A stretch of DNA of 64,000 bases from assembly GCA_004144185.1 (NCBI GenBank), contig SEFP01000001.1, positions 1,178,001-1,242,000 on the forward strand, written 5' to 3'. A program made the position numbers and the translations under genes. The notes beneath the pieces are model-generated. The model was not told where the DNA came from. It worked only from the letters and a program-made list of their open reading frames with translations, and ran no database searches. This document shows, one piece after another, positions 26,637 to 35,647 of this stretch. Origin of the DNA: Sphingobacteriales bacterium (GTDB taxonomy: Bacteria; Bacteroidota; Bacteroidia; Chitinophagales; Chitinophagaceae). The first letter of the stretch is position 1. Each line of letters begins with the position of its first letter.

Positions 26637-26858
26637 TTAATACTCGTCTTCGTTGAAGAAGAAGTCTTCCTGGGTCGGATAATCCGGCCAGATATCTTCT
26701 ACACCTTCGTAGATCTCACCTTCGTCATCCAGCTCCTGAAGGTTTTCCACGACTTCCAGCGGAGCGCCCGATCGAATGGCGTAGTCAATCAGCTCGTCTT
26801 TGGTTGCCGGCCAGGGCGCGTCTTCCAAGTGAGAAGCCAGTTCAAGGGTCCAGAACAT
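26637..26858 (-). CDS. DUF2795 family protein
   Basis: A 73-residue small acidic protein common in Bacteroidota: MFWTLELASHLEDAPWPATKDELIDYAIRSGAP fits the DUF2795 pattern, with a helix-turn-like Asp/Glu-rich core and an acidic tail (FFFNEDEY). Function unknown; it is presumably a small cytosolic accessory. A perfect -7 element lies 38 nt upstream of the ATG, the longest leader among the elements noted here. Confidence 0.9.
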   Translation of the reverse strand: MFWTLELASHLEDAPWPATKDELIDYAIRSGAPLEVVENLQELDDEGEIYEGVEDIWPDYPTQEDFFFNEDEY

Positions 26859-26896
26859 ATTTGGGTTTTTATTAGGTCGTTTTCTTAAAATTCGGG

Positions 26897-26904
26897 CAAA
26901 TGTA
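26897..26904 (-). promoter_or_regulatory. -7 promoter element for DUF2795 gene
   Basis: Reads TACATTTG on the minus strand, a perfect TAnnTTTG, with the start codon 38 nt downstream. Confidence 0.45.
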
Positions 26905-26957
26905 GGGTTTCCGGAAACATGACCGTCATCTTTGGCGACAGCCCCTAATTTCGGCGC

Positions 26958-27614
26958 ATGCTTCAGGCCCTACATCTACTCAAAAAACATTCCACCCTTA
27001 CGGTGGTTGATGATGTATCGCTGCAGATCGCCAAAGGCGAAATTGTTTCGATTACCGGTCCTTCCGGAGCGGGCAAATCGTCCTTGCTGCATTTACTCAG
27101 TGGCCTCGACCGGCCCGACAGTGGCACCGTACATCTTGATGGTACAGACATCTTTCAGTTGTCGGCCGGAAAACAAGCACAGTTCCGGGCCCGCAACATC
27201 GGTTTTGTCTTTCAGGCGCATCATTTGCTTCCGGAATTCTCCGCCCTGGAGAATGCTGCGATGCCGCTGTGGATTGGTGGTAAAAGCCGGAAAGAAGGGT
27301 TGCAGCTGGCTGCTGAAATCATGCAGGTGGTTGGACTTTCGCACCGGTTGACCCACAAGCCTGCCGAACTATCGGGTGGCGAGCAACAGCGGGTGGCGAT
27401 TGCCCGTGCACTGGTGGCCCGGCCTGCGGTCGTATTTGCAGATGAGCCGACCGGTAATCTCGATTCGGCGAATGCAGAAGCGATCCACGAATTGTTTTTG
27501 CAGTTACGGGAGGCATTGGGTCAAACCTTTGTGATTGTAACACACAATGAAGCGCTGGCGCAACGGGCCGACCGGACCATCGCCATGCGCGATGGCCGCA
27601 TTCTGACTGCCTGA
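26958..27614 (+). CDS. lolD: Lipoprotein-releasing ABC transporter ATPase LolD-like
   Basis: Cytosolic ATPase of a MacB/LolCDE-type ABC system, 218 residues. Walker [10 protein letters not shown] is at 34-42, the Q-loop [17 protein letters not shown] near 84 is LolD-typical, the signature LSGGEQQR near 138, Walker B VVFADEPT near 160 and the His switch IVTHNE near 193. LolD partners with LolC/E permeases to pass lipoproteins to LolA. No permease gene is adjacent, so the partner must be elsewhere. A -7-like TAATTTCG ends 4 nt before the ATG. A strong terminator follows. Confidence 0.88.
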   Translation: MLQALHLLKKHSTLTVVDDVSLQIAKGEIVSITGPSGAGKSSLLHLLSGLDRPDSGTVHLDGTDIFQLSAGKQAQFRARNIGFVFQAHHLLPEFSALENAAMPLWIGGKSRKEGLQLAAEIMQVVGLSHRLTHKPAELSGGEQQRVAIARALVARPAVVFADEPTGNLDSANAEAIHELFLQLREALGQTFVIVTHNEALAQRADRTIAMRDGRILTA

Positions 27615-27656
27615 GGCCGTTCTGCCGGTGCGTGTTTCCGGAAACCAAAATTCTAA

Positions 27657-27692
27657 AAAGCGGTTGCCTGCAACAGTACAGGCAACCGCTTT
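27657..27692. terminator. Bidirectional terminator after lolD
   Basis: A 14-bp perfect stem (AAAGCGGTTGCCTG / CAGGCAACCGCTTT, loop 8) with A/T flanks, between the convergent lolD and T9SS cargo genes. Confidence 0.85.
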
Positions 27693-27711
27693 CTAAGAAT
27701 ATATCGGCTTC

Positions 27712-29331
27712 TTACAGCTTCTGCAACAGCTGTGATAACAGCACTGCGCCGGTTTCTGAATTGGCAACAGACAGGTGGTACGTGCCTTCCGGAAGCTGGC
27801 TCAACTGAACAGTACCGGTGCCGGAGTGCATTTCAGACAACAACGTGCGGCCCTGCAGATCGGTGATGGTTACCGCTACGTTGGCAGTCGTGCTTTGTAG
27901 ATGAAGCGTAGAACGAACCGGATTTGGATAGGCGGTTGTAGCCACTTCTGAGCCTGCTGCTTTTCCGGTGACCTGGAGTACATTGGAATACCCGACTTTC
28001 CCATCCACACCGGTGAGGCGCAGGCGATAGTACGCTGTTGAAGACAGCGGAGCCGGATCTGTAAACTGATTCTCTGCCTGGCCCCGTGTATTTGTGGTTA
28101 GGGTAGTAAAGGACTGCCCGTCAGCGCTACGCTCGACAGCCGTTTGCTGAAGCAACTGATAGTCGCCCAGAACCCAGCGCAGTTGCACTTGTTGGCTGGC
28201 AGGAGTTGCCGTAAACGAAAGCAGTTTGACCGGCAATGGATTGCTGATGGCATTGGTAGCCAGATCGCCCCGCATTTCACCACCGGACAGTGGCAAATTG
28301 GTGGTAGTAAGGCCACTCAGAGCACCTGTGGTCATATTGACCTGTGCATACTGTCCATTGGTAAACAGTACCCGGAACGCGCCATTTTCGTCAAACCAGG
28401 CACCGTCTTCCTCATAATTAGGAACCGTATTCGGGGTTTGGTTGATCACGGTCACTTTACCCCAATAGGTAGGATCATCCGCTATAGGATCAATCCGCAC
28501 CAGGTGGCTGTTAATCGGTGCTTCCGGATAGGGGCTGCTTCCCAGAGGGGTAGCCGTACTTGGAAACGCGATGTAGGAATAAAACTTGCGGTCGGCAGGG
28601 TTCAGGTCCATATCCTGAAACCCCCCGTTGGCATTGGTAAATGGCTCACCGATCAGGGTAAACGCCAGAGCGGAACTGATGAAGTTTGTAAACCCGGTTT
28701 GCAGGATAGGGTCTGAAATATCAATATGGTAATAGGTAGGAACAATCTGTGTGTTTCCGGAAGCAAGGCTGCTCAGATTATCCACTTTACCCACAAAGAA
28801 GTCCAGTTTGGCTCCTGTAACCGGCGGCGTCACATTGGTCAGCGTATAGGCAGTAAACCAATAATCGCCGTTTTGGTCTACCGTTCCGGCGGCACAGTTT
28901 ACGAAACTATATGGAGCCGGCCGGCCCGCATCTGCTGACGTAGGTGCGGTCAGAATGCCAACCTGATCGGCACGGCCGTTGACGCCAATGCGGTAAAAGT
29001 TGGCACTAGCCGTACTGGGACCGGAGTACAGATAGTCGGTTGCATAGAGATACTGATCGATCGGATTGATTCCGGCCGCGTTCAGTCCCTGAGCGGGCGT
29101 ACCGTTAAACGTAATCGGTGTTCCGCTACTGCCAAATCCGCCGTTAGCAGCTGATGGACTAAACGTGTTGAAGAGTTGGATAGGGGACGTGCTGGCATTC
29201 AGACCGGGCTTACCGATGTACACAAAGTTGCGTGTCGGAAAAGGCGTCGGAGACGTTTGGGAATAACCGGTGCCGGATAGTAGTAAGGCTAATCCAATAC
29301 TACTGCTTGAAAGTAATGATTTGGTTGTCAT
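27712..29331 (-). CDS. Secreted protein with T9SS type A sorting domain
   Basis: A 539-residue exported protein. An N-terminal Sec signal (~1-24) is followed by a ~330-residue beta-rich body that may be a propeller-like repeat; I recognise no enzyme motif. A fibronectin-like segment with 'YYRLRLTGVDGKVGYSNVLQV' precedes the C-terminal ~80-residue sorting domain (YPNPVRSTLHL... ending LLSQLLQKL). The sorting domain sends it through the type IX secretion system to the surface. Function of the body is unknown. The gene is single, ended by a terminator, and preceded by a 500-bp AT-rich gap. Confidence 0.88.
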   Translation of the reverse strand: MTTKSLLSSSSIGLALLLSGTGYSQTSPTPFPTRNFVYIGKPGLNASTSPIQLFNTFSPSAANGGFGSSGTPITFNGTPAQGLNAAGINPIDQYLYATDYLYSGPSTASANFYRIGVNGRADQVGILTAPTSADAGRPAPYSFVNCAAGTVDQNGDYWFTAYTLTNVTPPVTGAKLDFFVGKVDNLSSLASGNTQIVPTYYHIDISDPILQTGFTNFISSALAFTLIGEPFTNANGGFQDMDLNPADRKFYSYIAFPSTATPLGSSPYPEAPINSHLVRIDPIADDPTYWGKVTVINQTPNTVPNYEEDGAWFDENGAFRVLFTNGQYAQVNMTTGALSGLTTTNLPLSGGEMRGDLATNAISNPLPVKLLSFTATPASQQVQLRWVLGDYQLLQQTAVERSADGQSFTTLTTNTRGQAENQFTDPAPLSSTAYYRLRLTGVDGKVGYSNVLQVTGKAAGSEVATTAYPNPVRSTLHLQSTTANVAVTITDLQGRTLLSEMHSGTGTVQLSQLPEGTYHLSVANSETGAVLLSQLLQKL

Positions 29332-29834
29332 AAAGGGGAGAAGGTTTGATCGAAATCAGAGTCAAAATAGCGCCATTATCCGGGCTTTATCAGACTGGTG
29401 GACGCTATAGATGAGCTTGCTTTAAGAGATTTTGAGTGGTATTAACAACTGTCTAATCATCAAATGTTCGACTCTCATGCTCATCTGTGAGTTGCTGTTT
29501 AAATAGTACTATGAGGTTTTGAACTAGTTCTTTAGAGTTGATACATAAATTTAAATAATGAATTTTTGTTGTATAATTAGGTAGCCGGGTTTATTATCAA
29601 TACGTTAATAATCGAGCTTTAACACTAATCATCTGATTTCAGGGTTTTATAAACATTTTTTTATGAGAGTAAAAATGAGTGCGAACGGCTTGGTTGGGAA
29701 CTAAATGGGCCAATTGTATAAAATTTAAGTGGTTCAGTGCCCATTAAAATCCATGTAAAAAAGGCGGGAAAGCGTTTCAGAAAACCCAACTAAAAAGCCC
29801 TCCATCTGTTATTTTACAGACGAATACAGACGCT
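29332..29834. other. AT-rich intergenic region without a gene
   Basis: 503 bp, clearly more AT-rich than the surroundings and free of TTCCGGAA copies. It separates the T9SS gene (minus) from the radical-SAM gene (plus). I find no tRNA, no hairpin of note and no frame longer than a few residues. It probably holds divergent promoters and regulatory DNA, but no perfect TAnnTTTG with a convincing partner stands out. Confidence 0.5.
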
Positions 29835-31103
29835 ATGGAATGGAACCGAATCCGAGAAAAACTGAGTGTACTGGCGGATGCCGCGAAGTATGATGTATCC
29901 TGCTCTTCTTCCGGTAGCAAACGCGTTAATAAAGGCGGACTGGGTGATACGACCGGAATGGGCATCTGCCATTCTTACACCGAAGACGGTCGCTGTATTT
30001 CGCTGCTTAAAATCCTGCTGACCAATGTCTGCATCTTCGACTGCCAGTACTGTGTAAGCCGCCGGAGCAATGATGAAGTCAAACGGGTTGCTTTTACGGT
30101 AGAAGAAGTGGTTGACCTGACGATTAATTTCTACCGGCGGAATTATATTGAAGGCCTGTTTCTGTCATCCGGCATCTTTAAAAATGCGGATTTCACGATG
30201 GAGCGTTTGGTGCGTGTAGCCAAAACCCTGCGGCTGGAGCATCAGTTCAATGGCTATATCCATCTGAAGACCATTCCGGGATGCAGTGAAGATCTGATCG
30301 CCGAAGCCGGTAAATGGGCGGATCGTCTTTCGGTAAACATTGAATTACCTTCTGGTGAAAGCCTGGCCAAACTGGCCCCGGAGAAAAAAGAATCCGATAT
30401 CATCCGGCCGATGGGCCTGGTAAAAGCGCATATCGAAGGTGCACAAAGCGAGCGGGGACTGATCCGGAAAGCGGAGGCACCCAAGTTTGCTCCCGCCGGT
30501 CAGAGTACCCAGATGGTGGTCGGCGCGTCTCCGGAAACTGACCTGCACATCGTACACAAGGCTGCGTCGCTGTACAAGGATTTTGGGCTGAAACGTGTAT
30601 TCTACAGTGGGTATGTACCCGTGAATACCAATAGCCTGCTGCTGCCGGGAATGGAAAGTAAAGTGCCTATTCTGCGCGAGCACCGGTTGTACCAGGCCGA
30701 CTGGCTGATGCGGTTTTATGGCTTCAATGCAGACGAAATCGTAGATCCGGAAAAGGAAAATCTGGAGCCCGATGTAGATCCCAAGCTGGGCTGGGCGTTG
30801 CGTTATCCGGCGTTGTTTCCAATCGATATCAACACGGCCGATTATGAAATGATCCTGCGGATACCGGGTATTGGTGTGGGCTCGGCGAAGAAGATTGTGA
30901 GTGCCCGAAGGTTTGGCCCGCTGGGCTGGGAGCAGCTAAAGAAAATCGGTATTTCGATGAACCGCGCCAAGTATTTTATCGTCTGCAAAGACCGTGACCA
31001 CCGGTATCTGGGCTGGAATCCGGAGGCCGTCAAAGGCCAGATCTTAGCCGGATCTTCCGGAAAATACGCCCAGGCCGGCGGACCGCAGTTGGCGCTGTTC
31101 TAG
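29835..31103 (+). CDS. Radical SAM protein of the DNA modification/repair type (TIGR03916)
   Basis: A 422-residue radical S-adenosylmethionine enzyme. The iron-sulfur cluster motif CX3CX2C is C66-C70-C73 (CIFDCQYC), preceded by the family-typical start (KYDVSCSSSGS near 18, ICHSYTEDGRCISLLKILLTN). The C-terminus holds a helix-hairpin-helix DNA-binding segment near 331-357 (ILRIPGIGVGSAKKIVSARR). This order matches the uncharacterised family described as a putative DNA modification/repair radical SAM protein (rSAM_link_UDG). Its partner family is the next gene, 81 bp downstream. The reaction is unknown. A DNA or nucleotide substrate is inferred from the HhH domain and the known genomic link to uracil-DNA-glycosylase domains. 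Confidence 0.9.
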   Translation: MEWNRIREKLSVLADAAKYDVSCSSSGSKRVNKGGLGDTTGMGICHSYTEDGRCISLLKILLTNVCIFDCQYCVSRRSNDEVKRVAFTVEEVVDLTINFYRRNYIEGLFLSSGIFKNADFTMERLVRVAKTLRLEHQFNGYIHLKTIPGCSEDLIAEAGKWADRLSVNIELPSGESLAKLAPEKKESDIIRPMGLVKAHIEGAQSERGLIRKAEAPKFAPAGQSTQMVVGASPETDLHIVHKAASLYKDFGLKRVFYSGYVPVNTNSLLLPGMESKVPILREHRLYQADWLMRFYGFNADEIVDPEKENLEPDVDPKLGWALRYPALFPIDINTADYEMILRIPGIGVGSAKKIVSARRFGPLGWEQLKKIGISMNRAKYFIVCKDRDHRYLGWNPEAVKGQILAGSSGKYAQAGGPQLALF

Positions 31104-31184
31104 CTTCTTGTTTACCTGCCGATACTATCCTTTTCCGGAATCGACTTCTGCGATTCGCCATGCCGCTTACGCGTACCCTTTGAT

Positions 31185-31958
31185 ATGACCACACTCACGT
31201 ACGACGCTACTTTCGGCGGATTTCTGACAGCTGTTTTTGAAGTGTACGAGCGTAAGCTGGGCGAGGTGACAATTCTTCCGGAAGCAGAAGCGCAGGAAGG
31301 CTTGTTCGGCGCGCTGGTTCGGGTCCAAACAGTCGAGGAAAAACAGCACCGGGTCTGGCACGGGCTCAAGCAAAAACTGTCGGTAGAAGGCCTTAAAAAG
31401 TTGTACTCGGCATTTTTGTCGGAGCTTCCGGACTGGGAGAATCAGACGCTTTCTGCGATCCGGCATGTGTTTGCCTATAAGCAAAACGTAGAAGACGACT
31501 TTGGGCATTCGGGGATGCTGTGGATTACGCAGACGGCCCGGAAAGTCTGGCGCGAAAAACACCGGATGGAAGCCTTTGTCCGGTTTCAAAAGTTGCAGGA
31601 CGGACTTTTTTACGCGTTTGTAGAACCCGATTCCAATGTGCTTCCGCTCATCACCAAGCACTTCCGCAGCCGCTACGCCGATCAGGACTGGCTGATCTAC
31701 GATGGCCGGCGACGCTATGGCATTCATTACACACATGGCAACGGCGAGATCCGGGAAGTACAGTTAGAGTGGACAGAAGATGCGGTTTCCGGAAAGGTAT
31801 CGGCAACGATTCTGGATGCCCGTGAAGAGCTGTTTCAGACGCTGTGGCGCGACTACTTTAAACACACCGGCATTCCGGCGCGCAAAAACCCACGCCTGCA
31901 TCTGCAACATATGCCGGTGCGCTACTGGAAGCACCTGACGGAGAAAATGATCGGATAA
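31185..31958 (+). CDS. Probable DNA metabolism protein (TIGR03915/DUF4130)
   Basis: A 257-residue partner of the preceding radical SAM gene. The start TLTYDATFGGFLTAVFEVYERKL and the end 'RKNPRLHLQHMPVRYWKHLTE' match the TIGR03915/DUF4130 family. In many genomes this protein is fused at its C-terminus to a uracil-DNA-glycosylase-like domain (TIGR03914). Here it stops at residue 257, so that domain is absent. Function is unknown. The conserved pairing suggests the two act together on DNA. Same strand, 81 bp apart, likely one transcript. Confidence 0.88.
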   Translation: MTTLTYDATFGGFLTAVFEVYERKLGEVTILPEAEAQEGLFGALVRVQTVEEKQHRVWHGLKQKLSVEGLKKLYSAFLSELPDWENQTLSAIRHVFAYKQNVEDDFGHSGMLWITQTARKVWREKHRMEAFVRFQKLQDGLFYAFVEPDSNVLPLITKHFRSRYADQDWLIYDGRRRYGIHYTHGNGEIREVQLEWTEDAVSGKVSATILDAREELFQTLWRDYFKHTGIPARKNPRLHLQHMPVRYWKHLTEKMIG

Positions 31959-32063
31959 GAAAACGGTTGGAGTACGGACCGGGCGGAATACGCAATTGAT
32001 CGTATTGCCGGCGGAGGAAGGAGGGATCAGCTTTGCATACACATTCCAAACCTCTTTTCTCCT

Positions 32064-33692
32064 ATGAAAAAACGTCTCCTCATCCTGATTTTGGGACTGC
32101 TCTGCGGACACATCAGCGCAGATGCCCAGTCTACCGTGCGCATCCTGAACGATTCGCTGACCGGCAATGTGAGTATGCGCACCACCGATGGAAAACTGTG
32201 TCTCATCAATTGGTTAGGGGGCGATCATTACCTCATAGATACGGCTACCGGTGCGCTCAGCGTTTTTGCGCATACCGATCCGGTCACTTCCGGTACCAAA
32301 ACCTATGCTGCCCAGCCCAATCACCTGTTTAGCCTGAACAACCGTTATCCGATCTGGCTTAATAACAGCACTCAATCGGCCGGTAGCCAGGTGATCAGTA
32401 TCGGCCTGAATGGCGTGGTAGACACGCTGTTCAACTACATCAACAGCTCCAGTCTCCGGCATTTTCGCGCCGATACGCTGATGTGGTTTACAGAAAGCAA
32501 CAAATTGTATTATTCCAATCTCCGCAGCCGGGCGGTCCTGGCAGATAGCGGACGTACCGGTAGCTATCTGAGCACCACCGTAAAAGTGGGTCATGGCGGC
32601 GTGTACTACGTAACCCAGAAAGGCAACGGTCAACAGGACAGCTTTATCCTGTGGCACCACAACGGAACCACCCGTCGCCGGCTGGCAGGGACTGTCAATA
32701 CGACTTCCATTTTACAGGCTATCGGCATGTATCAGGGCGATTTTTACTTCGCTGACATTGTCGGCAACACGGTAGCCACCCCCAATCGGAATATTTCCAT
32801 CAAGAAAGTATCTGCTGCCGGAGTGGTCACTTCGCTGGCCACCTTGCAGACCGGAGCTGGCGTAGTAGACGAGTACTTTGCGATGGGCGCCGGAAAAATC
32901 TGGTTTGGTGTATTGGGCTACAACAGCGCCAGCGGACGGAATATGTTTAGCTACACCCCGCTGACCAACGCCTTTACCCAGGCCACCGCACACAGTTCTA
33001 CGACGGTTTTGCCGTACCTCAACAACGGAAGCATTTCTCCGGACAGCTTTCTGTATTACCGGGTGCTGGGCAACCGCACCAAAGACACGTTTTACCGGAC
33101 CAAAGGCACACCGGCGACTACGCAACGGTATGGAACGACCCAGGCGGCTGGAATGCTGTTCCTGGACAGTACCGATCAGGATACCTACACCTCCAAACAA
33201 TCCTTCTGCGGCAACTATCCCATCTTTCACTCCTACGATACACTCTGGACCGGTGTGGATACCGGCATTGCCAACTCCGGATTTGGCACCACGTTCCGGG
33301 ATCTGTTTATCGATTGGACCAAGATCGGTAACACGTATTACTGTATGCGCAGTCTCGGGTACGTCAACAACATGATGTACTACCGCATCTATAAATACAG
33401 CGGTTGCGGCATCCCGCAGATTCAACTGGGCGTATCCGAACCACAGCTGGTATTTGCTACGGCACAGACCTATCCAAACCCGTCACGCGGTGCGTTTCAG
33501 GTTCGTCATGAAGCCCTGAATCATCAAGCTAAAGCGCAGCTGTTTTCCATGGATGGCAAACTACAATCCATTCAGACCGCTACCGGAGTGGGCGTGCTGG
33601 AAATTCAGGCAGATCGTCTTCCGGCAGGCCTGTACCTCTTGCGCGTACAGCAGGGCAACAACCAGTTTACCCAGCGGATCGAAGTACTGTAA
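32064..33692 (+). CDS. Secreted protein with T9SS type A sorting domain
   Basis: A 542-residue exported protein. The Sec signal (MKKRLLILILGLLCGHISADAQ, cut after ~22) is followed by a repetitive beta-rich body with many short 'SGTKTY', 'YYRVLG' like strands, possibly a propeller; I cannot name a function. The C-terminal ~80 residues form a T9SS type A domain (TYPNPSRGAFQVRHE ... ending TQRIEVL). It lies convergent with the OprB-type porin gene. Not similar by eye to the cargo at 27712 outside the sorting domain. Confidence 0.88.
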   Translation: MKKRLLILILGLLCGHISADAQSTVRILNDSLTGNVSMRTTDGKLCLINWLGGDHYLIDTATGALSVFAHTDPVTSGTKTYAAQPNHLFSLNNRYPIWLNNSTQSAGSQVISIGLNGVVDTLFNYINSSSLRHFRADTLMWFTESNKLYYSNLRSRAVLADSGRTGSYLSTTVKVGHGGVYYVTQKGNGQQDSFILWHHNGTTRRRLAGTVNTTSILQAIGMYQGDFYFADIVGNTVATPNRNISIKKVSAAGVVTSLATLQTGAGVVDEYFAMGAGKIWFGVLGYNSASGRNMFSYTPLTNAFTQATAHSSTTVLPYLNNGSISPDSFLYYRVLGNRTKDTFYRTKGTPATTQRYGTTQAAGMLFLDSTDQDTYTSKQSFCGNYPIFHSYDTLWTGVDTGIANSGFGTTFRDLFIDWTKIGNTYYCMRSLGYVNNMMYYRIYKYSGCGIPQIQLGVSEPQLVFATAQTYPNPSRGAFQVRHEALNHQAKAQLFSMDGKLQSIQTATGVGVLEIQADRLPAGLYLLRVQQGNNQFTQRIEVL

Positions 33693-33707
33693 CATTCTTC
33701 CGGAATT

Positions 33708-35048
33708 CTAGAAGCGCATATGCGCCCGCACGGAAAACACGCCGACCGGACCACTCCGGTCGGCGTTGTAGCCTGGATTCAGAATGGCCTGAGCGGTACC
33801 GGTAACATAAAAATGTTCCGGAACCAGTTCGGCCTGATAGTACAGTTCGGCCAGCTGCTCCGGGCTATACCGCAGGGCACCATCTCCCAGCATAAAGCCA
33901 CTACCGCCTGCGGCCAGATAGTCGCGGTGTGGATCGGAGAGTCCACTCACGCAGTAGGCCAGGCCCACATGATCATGGATCCGGTGCCAGGCATTTCCGC
34001 TTTTAACGGCTCCGATACTAGCACTGCGGTCGATCTCGGTAAAAGCCCAGGTTTCGTTGGTGCCGTCATTCCAGGCCGCCCGTGCAAATACGCCAAAATC
34101 ATGCGGTAAGGCCTGTTCGGCGTTGATGCCAAAGCCATACTTAGAGGTCGTCTTTCCGGAAACGGCTTCTACATCGGGTGCGGCCGGATTGAAAGCGATC
34201 GCTTCGCGATAATTGCCCATCGGTGCATAGTTGTAAAAGCCCAGTGCCCGCACCGCACCGGGGTACCGCTTATACTGGTAGCGATAGGTGTATTCCAGCG
34301 TTTGTGCACCCGACTGACCGACGTCCCAGCTCATATCCGGGCCATTCGCCACCTTCGGTTCCAGCGAAAATCCATACCGCAATTCGTGGTGCGGTGTTAC
34401 ATACTCCAGTACCACACTGGGGGTATACCCGCGTGTATTGGCCGGATAATCCCAGCCGCCGTTCGACATCAGCGCCCAGCTCAGAAACTGTGTACGCGGA
34501 TCATGGCTATAACTGTTGTCGTCGAAGTAATCGGCAATGCTGATTTTGCCGGCTGTAAAGGCAACGTAGGACGTAGGCACCCATTCAGCCACCTGGTTGA
34601 AGTCGCTGACGTTGTGAAACGTGCCGCCGGGGGTTTGCCGCCAGCCGTTCTGAAGCGGAATGACCTGGTGAAAAAACAGCCGGGCCAGGTAAATCTGCGG
34701 GGACGGATCGCCTACCCGGAACGTTTCGCCATTGGTAGCCGCTGCAATGCCCAACACCTGACTGAGGCCGGAGCCGCCTGCCAGTTCCGGATTCAGAAAT
34801 ACACTGGCACCTTTCCAGAGTCGCGCCCCCAGAAACAGCGTTGACGTAATCGACGTGCGGGTTTCGCGTTCCGGAAGCAGACTGTTTGGACCCGAGTATG
34901 GAACCGAAAACGAAGGCTTGTATTGGGTCACAACTGTGGTTTGCCCGTGAATCGAAAAGCGTTCGTCGCGCAGCGAGTCGGGTGTCTGGGCGGCAACGGC
35001 CAGCGGAAGGCCGGTGGCAGCAACTAAAATGAATTTCCGGAAGGCCAT
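33708..35048 (-). CDS. OprB-type carbohydrate-selective porin
   Basis: A 446-residue outer-membrane beta-barrel protein with a signal peptide (MAFRKFILVAATGLPLAVAAQ). Alternating strands, a periplasmic start ('FSIHGQTTVVTQYKPSFSVPY') and the block 'DHVGLAYCVSGLSDPHRDYLAAGGSGFMLGDG' match the OprB family of sugar-selective porins. The C-terminus ends in Phe (HMRF), as barrel proteins do. The ATG at 35048 is used; the longer frame starts at a TTG. The transported sugar is unknown and no regulator or transporter lies next to it. Confidence 0.85.
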   Translation of the reverse strand: MAFRKFILVAATGLPLAVAAQTPDSLRDERFSIHGQTTVVTQYKPSFSVPYSGPNSLLPERETRTSITSTLFLGARLWKGASVFLNPELAGGSGLSQVLGIAAATNGETFRVGDPSPQIYLARLFFHQVIPLQNGWRQTPGGTFHNVSDFNQVAEWVPTSYVAFTAGKISIADYFDDNSYSHDPRTQFLSWALMSNGGWDYPANTRGYTPSVVLEYVTPHHELRYGFSLEPKVANGPDMSWDVGQSGAQTLEYTYRYQYKRYPGAVRALGFYNYAPMGNYREAIAFNPAAPDVEAVSGKTTSKYGFGINAEQALPHDFGVFARAAWNDGTNETWAFTEIDRSASIGAVKSGNAWHRIHDHVGLAYCVSGLSDPHRDYLAAGGSGFMLGDGALRYSPEQLAELYYQAELVPEHFYVTGTAQAILNPGYNADRSGPVGVFSVRAHMRF

Positions 35049-35155
35049 TGGAAAGAAGAAAGAACGATGAAAATACAACCCTAAAAAAGGGTTTTCAGAG
35101 TGAAATTTGGTACTATGTATTTACCGTTAAGGACCATTCTCAACACCGATTTGCA

Positions 35156-35629
35156 ATGCCTGTAATCGAGCTTGAAACGAAGATCCAAGCCAGCCTGGAG
35201 ATCTGCTTCGATCTGTTCAGAAGTATCGACCTGCACCGGATGTCGACGGCCCGGACCAATGAAGTTGCTATAGCAGGCGTTACGAAAGGACTGATCGGAG
35301 CCGGTGAATTTGTAACTTGGAAGGCGACCCATTTTGGCATCCGGCAACAGCTGGCTACAGCGATTACCGCATACAACCGGCCGTTTCAGTTTCGCGATGA
35401 GCAGTTGAACGGCATTTTCCGGAAGATGGAACATGACCACTTCTTTGCGTACCAAGGCGATGAAGTAGTCCTGACCGATCGGTTTGTATTTGAATCACCT
35501 TTGGGCATACTCGGACGGTTGTTTAATCGCTGGGTGCTGACAGATTACCTGAGGGTTTTTTTGATTGAACGAAATCAGGTGATCAAAACTGCCGCTGAAT
35601 CCGGTCAATGGAAGCAACTGCTCGCCTGA
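35156..35629 (+). CDS. SRPBCC (START-like) family protein
   Basis: A 157-residue protein with the SRPBCC fold: IELETKIQASLEICFDLFRSIDLH at the N-terminus and the mid-segment 'QLNGIFRKMEHDHFF' with 'DRFVFESPLGILGRL'. This pattern is shared by Bacteroidota cell-division-inhibitor-like or polyketide-cyclase-like proteins that bind hydrophobic ligands. Function unassigned. The ATG at 35156 gives a family-typical start; the open frame extends upstream into the divergent porin's leader and is rejected. Convergent with the efflux pump gene. Confidence 0.82.
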   Translation: MPVIELETKIQASLEICFDLFRSIDLHRMSTARTNEVAIAGVTKGLIGAGEFVTWKATHFGIRQQLATAITAYNRPFQFRDEQLNGIFRKMEHDHFFAYQGDEVVLTDRFVFESPLGILGRLFNRWVLTDYLRVFLIERNQVIKTAAESGQWKQLLA

Positions 35630-35647
35630 TTTTCCAGACGCTTTATC

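Noticed and set aside
29332-29834. tRNA or insertion-sequence remnant in the AT-rich gap
   Set aside because: No cloverleaf, CCA end, terminal inverted repeats or transposase fragment could be found by reading both strands.
35048-35155. N-terminal extension of the SRPBCC gene from 35048
   Set aside because: The extra 36 residues overlap the leader of the divergent porin gene and do not resemble the family; the ATG at 35156 gives a normal start.
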